NCBI RefSeq assembly: GCF_032842945.2
Contig: NZ_CP146606.1
Span: 2,670,501 to 2,734,500, forward strand
Direction of reading: 5' to 3'
DNA: 64,000 bases
From: Roseovarius sp. W115
GTDB lineage: Bacteria > Pseudomonadota > Alphaproteobacteria > Rhodobacterales > Rhodobacteraceae
Shown: in pieces, positions 25,640 through 34,848 of the stretch
How the letters are laid out: each line of letters begins with the position of its first letter
Position numbering within the stretch: the first letter of the stretch is position 1
Notes under the pieces: model-generated
What the model saw: only the letters and a program-made list of their open reading frames with translations
What the model was told of the DNA's origin: nothing
Database searches by the model: none
Position numbers and translations under genes: made by a program

Positions 25640-26905
25640 ATGAAACTTAGCAGACGCACGTTCCTGGGAACGTCTGCAGCCGTGGCAGGCACCCTGGCGG
25701 CCCCCGCTGTCTTGGCGGATGGGCATGGTAAACCCCGCGTTGTGGTCGTGGGCGGTGGCGCCGGTGGCGCCACGGCAGCGCGTTACATCGCCAAGGACAG
25801 CAAGGGCGAGATTGACGTCACCCTTATCGAGCCGACGCGCACCTACTACACTTGCTTTTTCTCGAACCTCTATCTTGGCGGGTTCAAAGAGGTCAGCGAT
25901 ATCGGTCATACCTATGGCGCCTTGGCGGCAAGTGGCGTGAATGTTGTGCATGATTGGGCGGTGGGTGTGGATCGTGATGCAAAAACCGTGGCGCTGGCCG
26001 GTGGTGCCAGCGTGCGGTATGACAAGCTGATCCTTAGTCCCGGGATCGATTTTGTCGAAGGTGCCGTAGAGGGTTGGGATATCAGCGCGCAGAATGCGAT
26101 GCCGCACGCCTATAAGGCTGGATCACAGTCTGAACTGCTTAAGGCGCAGCTGGAGGCCATGCCAGAGGGCGGCACTTTTGCCATGGTGGCCCCGCCAAAT
26201 CCGTTTCGCTGCCCACCCGGACCCTATGAGCGAATTTCGATGGTAGCGCATTTCCTAAAAAACAATAATCCCACCGCGAAGATCATCGTGGCAGACCCAA
26301 AGCCGAAATTCTCGAAAATGGCGCTGTTCCAGGAAGGCTGGGCCAACCACTACGAAGGCATGGTGGACTGGATCGGCGAAGATTTTGGCGGTGGCAATGT
26401 GTCGGTCGATCCGGCTGCCATGACCGTCACGATCGACGGTGAGGAAACCAAGGTTGATGTCTGCAACGTGATCCCCGCGATGAAGGCTGGCCGTATTGCG
26501 GAATTGGCAGGCGTGACCGACGGCAACTGGGCCCCCGTCAACGCCGCTGACATGTCGTCTAAGGCAGATCCGGACATCCACGTGCTGGGTGATGCCGCGG
26601 CACAGGGTGACATGCCCAAATCGGGCTTTGCTGCCAACAGCCAGGCCAAGGTCTGCGCCAATGCGGTACGCGGGGCACTGACCGGGTCCAAGGTCTTCCC
26701 GGCCAAGTTCTCGAACACCTGTTGGTCGCTTATTGCCGCGAATGACGGCGTCAAAGTTGGTGCCACTTACGAGGCCACGGAAGAGAAGATTGCCAAGGTT
26801 GATGGTTTCATCAGCGAAGTCGGCGAAAGCTCGGACGTGCGCAAGGCCACCTATGAAGAATCCGAAGGCTGGTACACCGGCATCACCACGGACATGCTGG
26901 GATAA
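25640..26905 (+). CDS. soxF: SoxF, flavocytochrome c-type sulfide dehydrogenase flavoprotein
   Basis: A 421-residue Tat-exported flavoprotein. ATG 25640 follows GGGAGGAG and gives a twin-arginine signal (SRRTFLGTSAAVAG). The FAD-binding loop VVVGGGAGGATAAR, a redox cysteine in TYYTCFFSNLY, a second in PPNPFRCPPGPYERISM, and the late FAD motif IHVLGDAAAQG match the FccB/SoxF family. It oxidises sulfide or persulfides and donates to cytochrome SoxE, encoded immediately upstream. An imperfect hairpin (26920-26950) follows before the next gene. Confidence 0.93.
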   Translation: MKLSRRTFLGTSAAVAGTLAAPAVLADGHGKPRVVVVGGGAGGATAARYIAKDSKGEIDVTLIEPTRTYYTCFFSNLYLGGFKEVSDIGHTYGALAASGVNVVHDWAVGVDRDAKTVALAGGASVRYDKLILSPGIDFVEGAVEGWDISAQNAMPHAYKAGSQSELLKAQLEAMPEGGTFAMVAPPNPFRCPPGPYERISMVAHFLKNNNPTAKIIVADPKPKFSKMALFQEGWANHYEGMVDWIGEDFGGGNVSVDPAAMTVTIDGEETKVDVCNVIPAMKAGRIAELAGVTDGNWAPVNAADMSSKADPDIHVLGDAAAQGDMPKSGFAANSQAKVCANAVRGALTGSKVFPAKFSNTCWSLIAANDGVKVGATYEATEEKIAKVDGFISEVGESSDVRKATYEESEGWYTGITTDMLG

Positions 26906-26997
26906 TTCCTTCTCTCGTGCCCCGGATTTGACATTGCTCAACGTCCGGGGTGCGCAAATCTGCCAGCCTATTTGTGTCATGAATGGAGAATCTAAAG

Positions 26998-27426
26998 ATG
27001 AAACACCTGATCACTGCAATATCGCTTGGGCTGGCTACAACTGCTTATGCGGAAGAGGCCGTAACGGTCCCATTTGATGGCTCTTTCGAGGATGCAGCTT
27101 TTGCCGTTGAAAGCGCTATCGTGGATAAGGGGCTGGTGATCGACTACGTCAGCCATGTGGGCGAAATGTTGGCCCGTACAGGCGCCGATGTAGGCAGCGA
27201 CAAAATGCTCTTCAAGGAGGCCGATATCTTCATCTTTTGCTCGGCCGTGGTGTCGCGCGAAGTGATGGAAGTGAACCCGATGAACATAGCACATTGCCCC
27301 TATGGGATTTTTGTGGCTGAAAATGCTGATGGCGTCGTGATCGGCTATCGCAGCTATCCCGAAGGTGAAATGCAGAAAGTACAAGACCTGTTGGCCGGTC
27401 TCGTTGCCGAGGCTGTGGAGGACTAA
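26998..27426 (+). CDS. Periplasmic DUF302-domain protein
   Basis: A 142-residue protein with a signal peptide ([18 protein letters not shown]). The mature region matches the DUF302 fold in pattern: repeated beta-alpha units with [25 protein letters not shown] and a conserved-looking [11 protein letters not shown] segment containing the only mature cysteines besides IFIFC. Function is unknown. It lies directly after soxF and its stop TAA shares a base with the ATG of hemA (TAATGG), so it is tightly coupled to both. A role in sulfur or heme handling is only a guess from position. Confidence 0.75.
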   Translation: MKHLITAISLGLATTAYAEEAVTVPFDGSFEDAAFAVESAIVDKGLVIDYVSHVGEMLARTGADVGSDKMLFKEADIFIFCSAVVSREVMEVNPMNIAHCPYGIFVAENADGVVIGYRSYPEGEMQKVQDLLAGLVAEAVED

Positions 27427-28643
27427 TGGATTACCAGGCGTTCTTTCGGGCCAAGCTGGAAGGTCTGCGTGCCGAGGGCAACTATCGCGACTTTGCCGAG
27501 CTTGAACGCAAGTGCGGTGCATTTCCGCAAGCAAAGTGTCACAGCGGGCCCGAACACGTCACGGTATGGTGTTCCAATGACTATCTGGGCATGGGACAGC
27601 ATCCAGCGGTTTTGTCCGCAATGCACGATGCGCTGGACAGCACGGGGGCAGGGGCTGGTGGTACGCGAAATATTTCTGGCACAACCCGCGCCCATGTAGA
27701 GCTAGAAAAAGAACTCGCTGATCTGCATGGCAAGGATGCCGCGCTGTTGTTCACCAGCGGCTATGTGTCAAACTGGGCGGCCCTCGGAACGCTTGCGGGG
27801 AGTATCCCCGGACTTGTGGTCCTGTCGGATGCATTGAACCACGCCTCAATGATCGAGGGCATCCGTCACAGCAGGGCGCAAAAGGTGATTTGGAAGCACA
27901 ATGATCTAAACGATCTTGAGGCAAAGCTGGCAGCTTTGCCAGCCAATGCGCCCAAGCTTATTGCTTTTGAAAGCGTCTATTCAATGGATGGGGATATCGC
28001 GCCGATCAAAGAGATTTGTGATCTAGCAGATCGTTTTGGGGCCATGACATATCTAGACGAAGTACACGCTGTCGGTCTTTACGGTCCGCGCGGCGGAGGA
28101 ATTGCCGAGCGCGAAGGGCTGATGGATCGCCTGACGGTGATTGAAGGCACACTAGGTAAGGCTTTTGGCGTAATGGGCGGATATATCGCCGCCTCTGTCG
28201 AGCTCTGCGATTTTGTGAGGTCTTTTGCCAGTGGCTTCATCTTTACTACAGCCCTGCCACCAAGCGTGGCAGCAGGTGCTGTGGCGGCTGTGCGGCATTT
28301 GAAAGAAAGCAATACGGAACGCGAGGAACAACACGCGAAAGTGTCGGATGTGCGGACGCGCCTGGATGAGATTGGCTTGCCCCATATAGACAATTCGAGC
28401 CACATCATCCCGGTGATTGTGGGCGATCCGAACAAATGCAAGTTTATCTCGGATATTCTGATGCGAGACTACGGGATTTATATTCAGCCGATCAATTATC
28501 CGACGGTGCCGAAGGGCACAGAGCGGTTGAGGATCACACCTTCTCCGGTTCATTCCAAAGCGGATATCGATCATCTGATCAACGCGCTGGGCACTTTGTG
28601 GTCGCAATGTGAGCTGGTGCGTCATCCTCTGGCGGCGCAGTAG
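27426..28643 (+). CDS. hemA: 5-aminolevulinate synthase
   Basis: A 405-residue pyridoxal-phosphate enzyme that condenses glycine and succinyl-CoA to 5-aminolevulinate, the alphaproteobacterial entry to heme synthesis. Diagnostic segments are [18 protein letters not shown] at the start, [13 protein letters not shown], the PLP-lysine region [18 protein letters not shown], and [13 protein letters not shown]. The start overlaps the DUF302 stop. Its place at the end of the sox operon, just after four multiheme or monoheme cytochromes, suggests a cluster-dedicated copy that boosts heme supply when Sox is induced (inference). The stop is 1 base from the convergent transporter gene. Confidence 0.95.
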   Translation: MDYQAFFRAKLEGLRAEGNYRDFAELERKCGAFPQAKCHSGPEHVTVWCSNDYLGMGQHPAVLSAMHDALDSTGAGAGGTRNISGTTRAHVELEKELADLHGKDAALLFTSGYVSNWAALGTLAGSIPGLVVLSDALNHASMIEGIRHSRAQKVIWKHNDLNDLEAKLAALPANAPKLIAFESVYSMDGDIAPIKEICDLADRFGAMTYLDEVHAVGLYGPRGGGIAEREGLMDRLTVIEGTLGKAFGVMGGYIAASVELCDFVRSFASGFIFTTALPPSVAAGAVAAVRHLKESNTEREEQHAKVSDVRTRLDEIGLPHIDNSSHIIPVIVGDPNKCKFISDILMRDYGIYIQPINYPTVPKGTERLRITPSPVHSKADIDHLINALGTLWSQCELVRHPLAAQ

Positions 28644-28644
28644 C

Positions 28645-29709
28645 CTATCCAGCTTTAGCTCTTGCGAAAACAGCGGCCTCCAGAACACGCTGGGTCACCA
28701 AGGCACCGATCCACATGAAAAGCACGGCCAGCCAGGCCGTCACGGCCAAGACCGAGCCACCTGTCAACCCTGCACCAACCGCGCAGCCGCCGGCCAACAT
28801 GCTGCCGAACCCCATCATAGCACCACCAAAAATGTACCTCTCCATCGGCACGTCTGGTTCAAACCGTTGGATGCGGGCTTCGCCAGATGCAATAGCGAAA
28901 ATTAGCGCGCCCAAAAAGACGCCGACCACCAAACCAAATCCGAACGTAAGAGGTATCTCGCGCGAGCCGACCAGCGCCATCAGCGTGTCGGTCGAAGGGC
29001 CTGTGAATGTCACAGATTGCACGGCAATGACTTCGAAGGACGCAGCTGCGATCTTCGCTGTCAGAAACCATCCTGTGCAAACCGCAAGGCCTACCAAAAA
29101 AGCCGCAACAAGTTGAGATATTGCGAGCTTTTGCCTAGCCCCCCAGATCAAAGCCCCAATCAAAAAAAATGTGCTCAAGAGCGTGACTATGCCCGCGTCC
29201 ACTCCGACAGCGTTGGCTATATTTCGCGTTTCGCCGCCTGATATAGTCCAAGACATTGCGAGGCGCTCGCGCAGTGGAGCAAGTACGCCACTCAGGGACG
29301 CCTGAGCAACCAAAACAACTACCAAACCGGTCACAATGGCGCGCAGATTTCCAGACGCTGACAGCACCAACAGACGGCTCACACATCCGCGGGCGAGGAT
29401 CATGCCACTTCCAAATACAAAGCCGCCGATCATGGCGCCTGACAGGCTCCCGGTGGTCGAAAGCTGGCGCGCTGCGCTTAAATCCACGAGCCCTGTAAGT
29501 AGCAACCCTTGAACCGAGGCGAGAGCCGCGAAAAAGGCTATTAACCAGACAACAAGCCGAGGACCGAGGGAGCCTTGTGTAACCTCCACTGTGGCGGCTC
29601 TAAGACAAAACCGCGAATGGTAGGCCGCCATCCCAAACAATATGCCAACAATGCAACCGACCCCTGCCAGCAACCAAGCCTCACCAAATCTGTCGATCAG
29701 GTTTTCCAT
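28645..29709 (-). CDS. YeeE/YedE-family sulfur-compound transporter, second copy
   Basis: A 354-residue polytopic membrane protein with the same cysteine motif pattern as the transporter at 14994: SRFCLRAA, LARGCVSRLLVLSASGNLRA and AGGCAVGAGLTGGS. The two share architecture but little close sequence, so they are distant paralogues. It is convergent with hemA and lies downstream of the soxG/soxH-like genes on the minus strand. A sulfur-species import role is inferred from family and context. Confidence 0.85.
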   Translation of the reverse strand: MENLIDRFGEAWLLAGVGCIVGILFGMAAYHSRFCLRAATVEVTQGSLGPRLVVWLIAFFAALASVQGLLLTGLVDLSAARQLSTTGSLSGAMIGGFVFGSGMILARGCVSRLLVLSASGNLRAIVTGLVVVLVAQASLSGVLAPLRERLAMSWTISGGETRNIANAVGVDAGIVTLLSTFFLIGALIWGARQKLAISQLVAAFLVGLAVCTGWFLTAKIAAASFEVIAVQSVTFTGPSTDTLMALVGSREIPLTFGFGLVVGVFLGALIFAIASGEARIQRFEPDVPMERYIFGGAMMGFGSMLAGGCAVGAGLTGGSVLAVTAWLAVLFMWIGALVTQRVLEAAVFARAKAG

Positions 29710-29773
29710 GCAGATCCACTACCGATACCGGCAAGAGGTGTCTTTGATTTGGCTCAAACTGCGGCACTTAGCG

Positions 29774-30724
29774 CTATTCAAATTCCATCTGCTCGTAAAC
29801 GCGCCCGGCATTTATGGTCGCAAGTTCGTCAAAAGTGTGCAGATGCGCGTATGGCGATTGGTCTACGTAGTAGGCGTCCGCCAAATCACCCCCATTGTCC
29901 AGATGCTCACCAATCTTCTCGCGTAAATAGACGAGGTAGTCTTTTGTGTAGCGCCGAACTTGGGCCATGTTTGTCGGGTGGCCGTGGCCGGGGATGACAT
30001 AGGTTGCTCCCAAAGTCTCAAACTCAGTTTCCCAAGTTTCCAGCCAGTCTGCAGTCATGGTGTCCTCAAAGATGGGCAGCATGCGTTCATGAAAGGCCAT
30101 GTCGCCCGCGATCACCAAGCTTTGCTCTGGTAGCCAGACCGAGATATCGCCGGGACTGTGGGCTGGGCCAAGGTAAAGCGCTTCGATTTTGAAGTCGCCC
30201 ATTTCGATGAGGTATTCTTCCTCAAAAGTCTCGGTCGGGCTGGCCAGAAAAGTACCTTCAGCCTTTTCAAGGTTATAGCGCTTCATTCGCTCTAGAATCT
30301 GGGCCCCATATTCTTCGAACTCGTCTGCCGCGTCCACATGCGCGACAATTGGCACACCCTGCTCGGACCAATAGCCGTTCCCCAGCATCGCGTGCCCCTG
30401 ACCGTTCTCGTTGAGCACCAATTTCACGGGTTGGTCCGTGATTTTTTTGATTTCTTCGTGCAAGGCTTTGGCCAAAACGTAAGCCGCACCGCCGTTGATC
30501 ACGATCACGCCATCGCCGGTGACTATGAAGCTTAGGTTGTTGTTGTGGCCGGTGTTTTCGTAGGTGGGCGGGGCGGTTGCACCGATGGCAGACCAAACAT
30601 ACGGAATCACCTCCACCGGCTTGGAATAGAGTGCTGAGCCAGGGTACTGATCTGCGATATTCTCATCCGCCAGCGCCGGACAAGCTAACACCAAAGCAAT
30701 TGGTCCAATCAGATTTCGCATCAT
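29774..30724 (-). CDS. soxH: SoxH-like metallo-beta-lactamase-fold protein with degenerate metal site
   Basis: A 316-residue exported protein (signal MMRNLIGPIALVLACPALA) with the metallo-beta-lactamase fold, close in length to Paracoccus SoxH (about 317). The canonical HxHxDH motif is replaced by NENGQGH, so most first-site ligands are missing. Later motifs PAHSPGD, VIAGDMAFHERM and IPGHGHPT remain. It may bind a single metal or have changed function. Its start overlaps the stop of the SoxG-like gene (ATG/TGA), so the two are co-translated. SoxH is not essential for thiosulfate oxidation in known systems; the symbol is assigned by size and context. Confidence 0.7.
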   Translation of the reverse strand: MMRNLIGPIALVLACPALADENIADQYPGSALYSKPVEVIPYVWSAIGATAPPTYENTGHNNNLSFIVTGDGVIVINGGAAYVLAKALHEEIKKITDQPVKLVLNENGQGHAMLGNGYWSEQGVPIVAHVDAADEFEEYGAQILERMKRYNLEKAEGTFLASPTETFEEEYLIEMGDFKIEALYLGPAHSPGDISVWLPEQSLVIAGDMAFHERMLPIFEDTMTADWLETWETEFETLGATYVIPGHGHPTNMAQVRRYTKDYLVYLREKIGEHLDNGGDLADAYYVDQSPYAHLHTFDELATINAGRVYEQMEFE

Positions 30725-31638
30725 AGATTTTCTCCAACAAAGCGATAGGCATTGCCGGTCGTTTCGACCCGCCCCATACCGCCATCCGGTAGGTGAAAGC
30801 CTACCATGGTCATCTGTTCATGCGCTAAGCGGTCAAGCAGGCCTTGTCGGGTCACAGCCGCTTGCTCCATGTCTTGGTCTGACCCGCTCAACCAATCAGG
30901 ACGTGCAAAAGCCACATGGTGATTGCCAATGGCATCGCCCACGACCATTGCCGCATCAGATCCATTGCGCAGTTCAAAGCTCATATGGCCGGGCGTGTGG
31001 CCAAAGGAAGCTACCGCCGCGATGCCAGGCAGTATCTCCTGACCATCGTCGATAAGTGCGACCTGATCTTCGATGCTTTCCATGCGGCGTTTGGCACCGA
31101 CTGCAAAGGCCGCACGGGCCTCACCAATGGTGTTCACGGTATCAGGGTCCCACCAATAAGCCCACTCATCCCGGCCCATCATGTACGTGGCTTCTGTGAA
31201 GAGAGGGTCATCAAACTCGTCAAGCAGACCCCATATGTGATCTGGGTGCGCGTGCGTAAAAACAACATGGGTGATGTCGTCCGGAGAAAGACCCAACTCT
31301 TCCAACGACTCAACCACCATACCGGCAGTTGGCATAAAGTCGGGACCAGAACCGACGTCAAAAAGCACCGTGTTTTGTCCATCGCGGTAAAGTGCAATAT
31401 TACAAGCTGATTTCAGCTGATCTTTGGACAGACCGAATTCTGCAATCACTGGGTCTAGCTCGTCCTGCGGCATCGAACTGAACAAGAAATCACCTGGCAA
31501 AATCAAGTGCCCGTCACTGACCGTTGTAAGGCTTCCAGATCCAAGTCTTGCTTCCGCAAATGTGCGATGCGGAAGGCTGGCAAAACATGGCCAACTCACC
31601 ATTCCAGAAACAAAAGCTCGCCGAGAAATCACCATCAT
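30721..31638 (-). CDS. soxG: SoxG-like metallo-beta-lactamase-fold hydrolase
   Basis: A 305-residue protein with a twin-arginine-like start (VISRRAFVSGMVSW) and an intact metal site: HAHPDH, GHTPGHMSFEL, VVGDAIGNHH and VGFHLPDGG. Length matches SoxG (about 303) and it precedes a SoxH-like gene, as in soxFGH of Paracoccus, except that here the pair is on the opposite strand, detached from soxF by DUF302, hemA and a transporter. SoxG-type proteins are periplasmic; the substrate is unknown. Confidence 0.72.
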   Translation of the reverse strand: MMVISRRAFVSGMVSWPCFASLPHRTFAEARLGSGSLTTVSDGHLILPGDFLFSSMPQDELDPVIAEFGLSKDQLKSACNIALYRDGQNTVLFDVGSGPDFMPTAGMVVESLEELGLSPDDITHVVFTHAHPDHIWGLLDEFDDPLFTEATYMMGRDEWAYWWDPDTVNTIGEARAAFAVGAKRRMESIEDQVALIDDGQEILPGIAAVASFGHTPGHMSFELRNGSDAAMVVGDAIGNHHVAFARPDWLSGSDQDMEQAAVTRQGLLDRLAHEQMTMVGFHLPDGGMGRVETTGNAYRFVGENL

Positions 31639-32136
31639 TCAGCCCCTTTAAATTCTCACATTAGAATATGTATGATTAACGACTGATTTGCAATGATCCA
31701 GAGAACGATGTTGCCTATTATGAATTGCTTCAAACCAAGATGACAAAGCGTCCAAGTGAAAGTGCCAAAGCAGCGAGCACGCAAAAAGAGGCGATCGGAA
31801 TCCGAACCGCGCAATCTGACCAGTCGACAATCTGCGAAGCAAGTCGACGGCTGGCTCTTCCGCACGGCAGCCTTCGGCCTTGATTTCGCGTTAGGGGCGT
31901 CATCATTGGGTCTAAAACTAAACTCAGCTACGTAATCAATGTCGAGTACATTGAAGCTGAAGTTGCTTCTTGCCATTCGCATGTTGGATACAGCAATACC
32001 AGTGCTAAATGTGGTATAATATGTGGTATTTTTATGAATTTATTTGAAATTATAGATTATTAACAGTTGTTTATATAATTTATAATGCAGACGAATCCGC
32101 CAAGCTATTCTCCGACGTGGAATTGAACATTCAAAA
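31639..32136. other. Intergenic region at the island's left edge
   Basis: About 500 bases with no gene I can support. AT content rises sharply from about 31980. The clear feature is the pair of direct 8-mers at 32010-32029. No copy of the tRNA-Ser 3' end was found here, so the left attachment core is not identified. Confidence 0.4.
32010..32029 (+). repeat. Direct TGTGGTAT pair, candidate integrase arm-type sites (left)
   Basis: TGTGGTAT occurs at 32010-32017 and 32022-32029, 12 bases apart. The same pair in inverted orientation, also 12 bases apart, occurs at 37463-37482. Over 22 positions the two blocks match at 20. Paired short direct repeats near island ends are typical arm sites of tyrosine recombinases (inference). 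Confidence 0.5.
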
Positions 32137-33165
32137 TCACTGATACGAATGCCTAGACAACTTCGTAATTTCCTCGATCTGCTCCCGGCTCGTGAGCTTG
32201 CTGTAACTGTTGAGCGTAGTGGTGACGTCTGAATGACCCAAATTTTGGGTAAATGCTTTGAATGAACGGGGTGATGTACAGATGTCCATGCCAATATGGG
32301 TCAGCATGTGGCGAAAGCTGTGCGGTCCGTAGGCCGGTATGTGGACCCTCTGGAAGGCGTCTTTGACAATTGTACGGATCGAACCCGTCTGCGCCCAATG
32401 CGCACGCGCAACTTCTTCGCAGACAAAATTACGGTCAGGACTGATTTTGCGATCTGTTTTCGGAAAAAGAGGATCCTCTGGACCAAACAGCTTCTCATCA
32501 TAGAGATATGTAACCCAATCCGCGAACGCGTCCCAGACGTCCTGTTCTGCAACGTAGAATGCTGTCACGAATGTCTTGGCGCCTTTTGTATCCACATCAC
32601 GCGCATCTTGATGAACGGCTCTCTTGATCAAGTCGATCCGCTTTAACTTCAAAGATGCCGTAGCTTTGACTCGCGCGCCTGTCATCATCAAGAAGGCAAA
32701 GATCGCTCGATCGCGACGCTGCAATTCTGTTTTGGAAGGCATTGCACGGAATGCGATCAAAGCATGTTCCGGCAGGGGGTACTCAGGATCACGATGTTCG
32801 TTTGCTACACGTTCATCTTTACGGCTGAGTTTGTAGCAATCGGCATCCCCCCATCCGATCCGAGATTTATACCCGGGTTTGTCCGCCAGCCATTTGATGA
32901 AGTCGCGCACATGGCGCATGTGGTTGGAGCGCGTGGAGATGCTGAGAGGTTTCCCGGCGCAGCTGTTGGCCTCGGATAGCGCCTCTTTAAAGCGCTCCGG
33001 CCATGTCAGATTATGGCGCTTGAAATCTTTGTATCCCATGGCTGCTTCAAATACGCTCAGCGATGCTGCGACCTTCTCGACGGTTGCTTCTGGCAGCTGT
33101 TTGGCGCCGCGCAGATATCCGAAGTAATTGCGCTTCATTCGAGTGTTTTGTGAGTTGTGTTTCAT
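32137..33165 (-). CDS. Tyrosine recombinase (phage/island integrase)
   Basis: A 342-residue site-specific recombinase with an N-terminal SAM-like core-binding domain and a catalytic domain. The first catalytic Arg is in MMTGARVKATASL, the HxxR box in PHSFRHMLTHIG, and the final His and Tyr in LGHSDVTTTLNSYSK. Start 33165 has AGGAG ten bases upstream. Length and motifs are intact, so it may be functional. It sits at the inner end of the island, downstream of a zinc-ribbon HTH gene and an excisionase-like gene on the same strand. Confidence 0.9.
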   Translation of the reverse strand: MKHNSQNTRMKRNYFGYLRGAKQLPEATVEKVAASLSVFEAAMGYKDFKRHNLTWPERFKEALSEANSCAGKPLSISTRSNHMRHVRDFIKWLADKPGYKSRIGWGDADCYKLSRKDERVANEHRDPEYPLPEHALIAFRAMPSKTELQRRDRAIFAFLMMTGARVKATASLKLKRIDLIKRAVHQDARDVDTKGAKTFVTAFYVAEQDVWDAFADWVTYLYDEKLFGPEDPLFPKTDRKISPDRNFVCEEVARAHWAQTGSIRTIVKDAFQRVHIPAYGPHSFRHMLTHIGMDICTSPRSFKAFTQNLGHSDVTTTLNSYSKLTSREQIEEITKLSRHSYQ

Positions 33166-33200
33166 GACTTGTCGCGCTCCTGCTCAAAGTACCAATGTCA

Positions 33201-33662
33201 CTAGGAGCTTTCGGAGTCGGTTAGTGTCGTTGACCCCGACTGGTGTGTGACATCCAATGTTGTGCGAATCTTGCTGATCTGGTCGGTCCGGCAAAACTTC
33301 ATGATGGCGCCATCACAGGTTCTACAGATGCTCGAGAGGCGCCCCTTTACGGGAGTTGCCGGGATATAGTCAGCCATGAGAAGGTATGGTTTGCGATAAC
33401 CCTTGCACCGGAAGCAGAGGAAGTAGTTCCACGGCGCATTGGTTTCCGGCATGCTCCACTTCTGCGCTGCGGATTTTTGCCGTGCGAACTCCCGCAGATC
33501 ACGCCCATCGAAAAGAAACGGCTTTTGATCTGCCATGCAGTATAAGCCCTCCTTGGTCCAATTGCGGATGGTCGCCACGGAACAGTTTAGGGCCTTTGCC
33601 GCTTGCGCGATGTCATAGGAGAAGTGCTTTTTGACCCGCCGCCAGTTGTATTTCCTGGCCAT
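33201..33662 (-). CDS. HTH and zinc-ribbon protein of the integrase module
   Basis: A 153-residue protein. An N-terminal helix-turn-helix (YDIAQAAKALNCSVATIRNWTKEGL) is followed by a Cys-rich part with CFRCKGYRKPYL and CRTCDGAIMKFC, four or more cysteines spaced as in a zinc ribbon. Such proteins often precede Rhodobacterales integrases, but their function is not established. It is 3 bases downstream of the excisionase-like gene and 35 bases upstream of the integrase, so the three are one operon and it may be a directionality or regulatory factor. Confidence 0.65.
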   Translation of the reverse strand: MARKYNWRRVKKHFSYDIAQAAKALNCSVATIRNWTKEGLYCMADQKPFLFDGRDLREFARQKSAAQKWSMPETNAPWNYFLCFRCKGYRKPYLLMADYIPATPVKGRLSSICRTCDGAIMKFCRTDQISKIRTTLDVTHQSGSTTLTDSESS

Positions 33663-33665
33663 TGG

Positions 33666-33875
33666 TCAAACCTCACCATTGCCAGCTTCGACCCGGTTGG
33701 CTTCAGCCCAGGCGTTGAGATCTTCACCGCGGTAGATGATCTTACGACCCAGTTTGTAATACGAAGGGCCAATGCCCTTGTGTCGCCACTGAGCCAGTTT
33801 GGGTCGATCACCGATCAGATCCAGTTCCGGGTCACCCGGAAGGTAGTTGCGATTCTGCTCGAATAGGTTTGCCAT
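33666..33875 (-). CDS. Excisionase-like (AlpA-type) small DNA-binding protein
   Basis: A 69-residue protein: LDLIGDRPKLAQWRHKGIGPSYYKLGRKIIYRGEDLNAWAEANRV (family pattern of a winged HTH with WRxxGxGP.Y.K.G..I.Y). ATG 33875 is preferred because GGAAAG lies upstream; the frame is open to 33914. AlpA/Xis proteins steer integrases toward excision or activate their transcription. It heads the three-gene integrase module. Confidence 0.75.
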   Translation of the reverse strand: MANLFEQNRNYLPGDPELDLIGDRPKLAQWRHKGIGPSYYKLGRKIIYRGEDLNAWAEANRVEAGNGEV

Positions 33876-33965
33876 TTCGTTTGCTTTCCAATGGTTGCCA
33901 TCGGTCACAATCAAACAGGTTCGAATTTGGATTGAAAAATGCAGTAACAGCGCTCTTGGAAGGTG

Positions 33966-34848
33966 TTATTGACCATCACCTTTTTCGGACGGTTTTATAG
34001 CCAGTCGCGCCAGAATCTCATCTTCAGAAGGTGGCGGCGCGCCGTTTCGAATTATGGTGGCAAGAAGTGAATTACCTTCGGGCGCAGTATCACTTTCCGT
34101 CATTTGACCTACTGCCCACTCCGAATAGGTTCTCGGGTTTCCAGAGATATTCAACAGGCCGAAAGTCTCCTTAACGGCGCGCATATAGTCTGTAGAAGGT
34201 TCACCTGAATCGCTGAGGTGCCATACGTTGGCAGTTGGTTGGTTTTTTTGCGTAGAGCTTTGCGAGGCGAAGTGCGATTGCGCGGGCATAGTAATCTGGA
34301 GCGCGATACGGGACGTTCCAGAACTTATCCCGCTGGTTTTCAAGTTCTTGCAGTCTGTCACTAAGTGCCGTCCTCAACGTAAGAACAGCAACCATTGTTG
34401 AACTGAATCCTCCAACATCCGCCATAATTTTCTGCACCAATGTGTGACTTTGGTTGAGGTCACCGATCGGCGCACGGTCTTTGATCTTTCCAGTTAGAAT
34501 ACCCCCAAGACCAACAAGTGCAGATTTGCGTTCGTCTTCATCTCCATGAGCCACCAAGCAGCCAAAGAGCTTTCCGCAAAATTCTATGCCATCCTTGACG
34601 GCTTTATATTCATGCTGAAATTCAGCCTTTGTTTCGTGTTGATTGGGCCGCGTAATGTCAAAGGGGCTTCTACGGGTTTTAATTTGACTAGTAGCCAACG
34701 CGTTTTGTGGAAAATAGCGTTCGCTCGCTAAGCCAAAGCGTTCCAACATTCTGTCAACGACTTGATGTAACTTCTCAAGAAGGTCAACGGTGTCGGTTGG
34801 TTCAGCCTCACTATTCATAAAGGTGAGGTAGGCTTGACCTTTTCGCAT
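33966..34848 (-). pseudogene. Uncharacterised island protein (one-base frameshift)
   Basis: Read from 34848, the frame runs about 200 residues and then breaks at a run of seven A (plus-strand T 34243-34249). With six A the frame continues as YAKNQPTANVWHLSDSGEPS to 33966, giving 293 residues in exact multiples of three. The protein is mostly helical by appearance (VDLLEKLHQVVDRMLERFGL; later LAKLYAKNQPTANVWHL), lacks signal peptide or membrane segments, and matches no family I know. It is the only candidate cargo gene of the island. Homopolymer context points to a sequencing error. Confidence 0.6.

Noticed and set aside
31656..31982. Minus-strand open frame of 108 residues at the island edge
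   Set aside because: No ribosome site or recognisable domain, and unlike coding sequence in its codon pattern; may be a gene remnant but cannot be supported.
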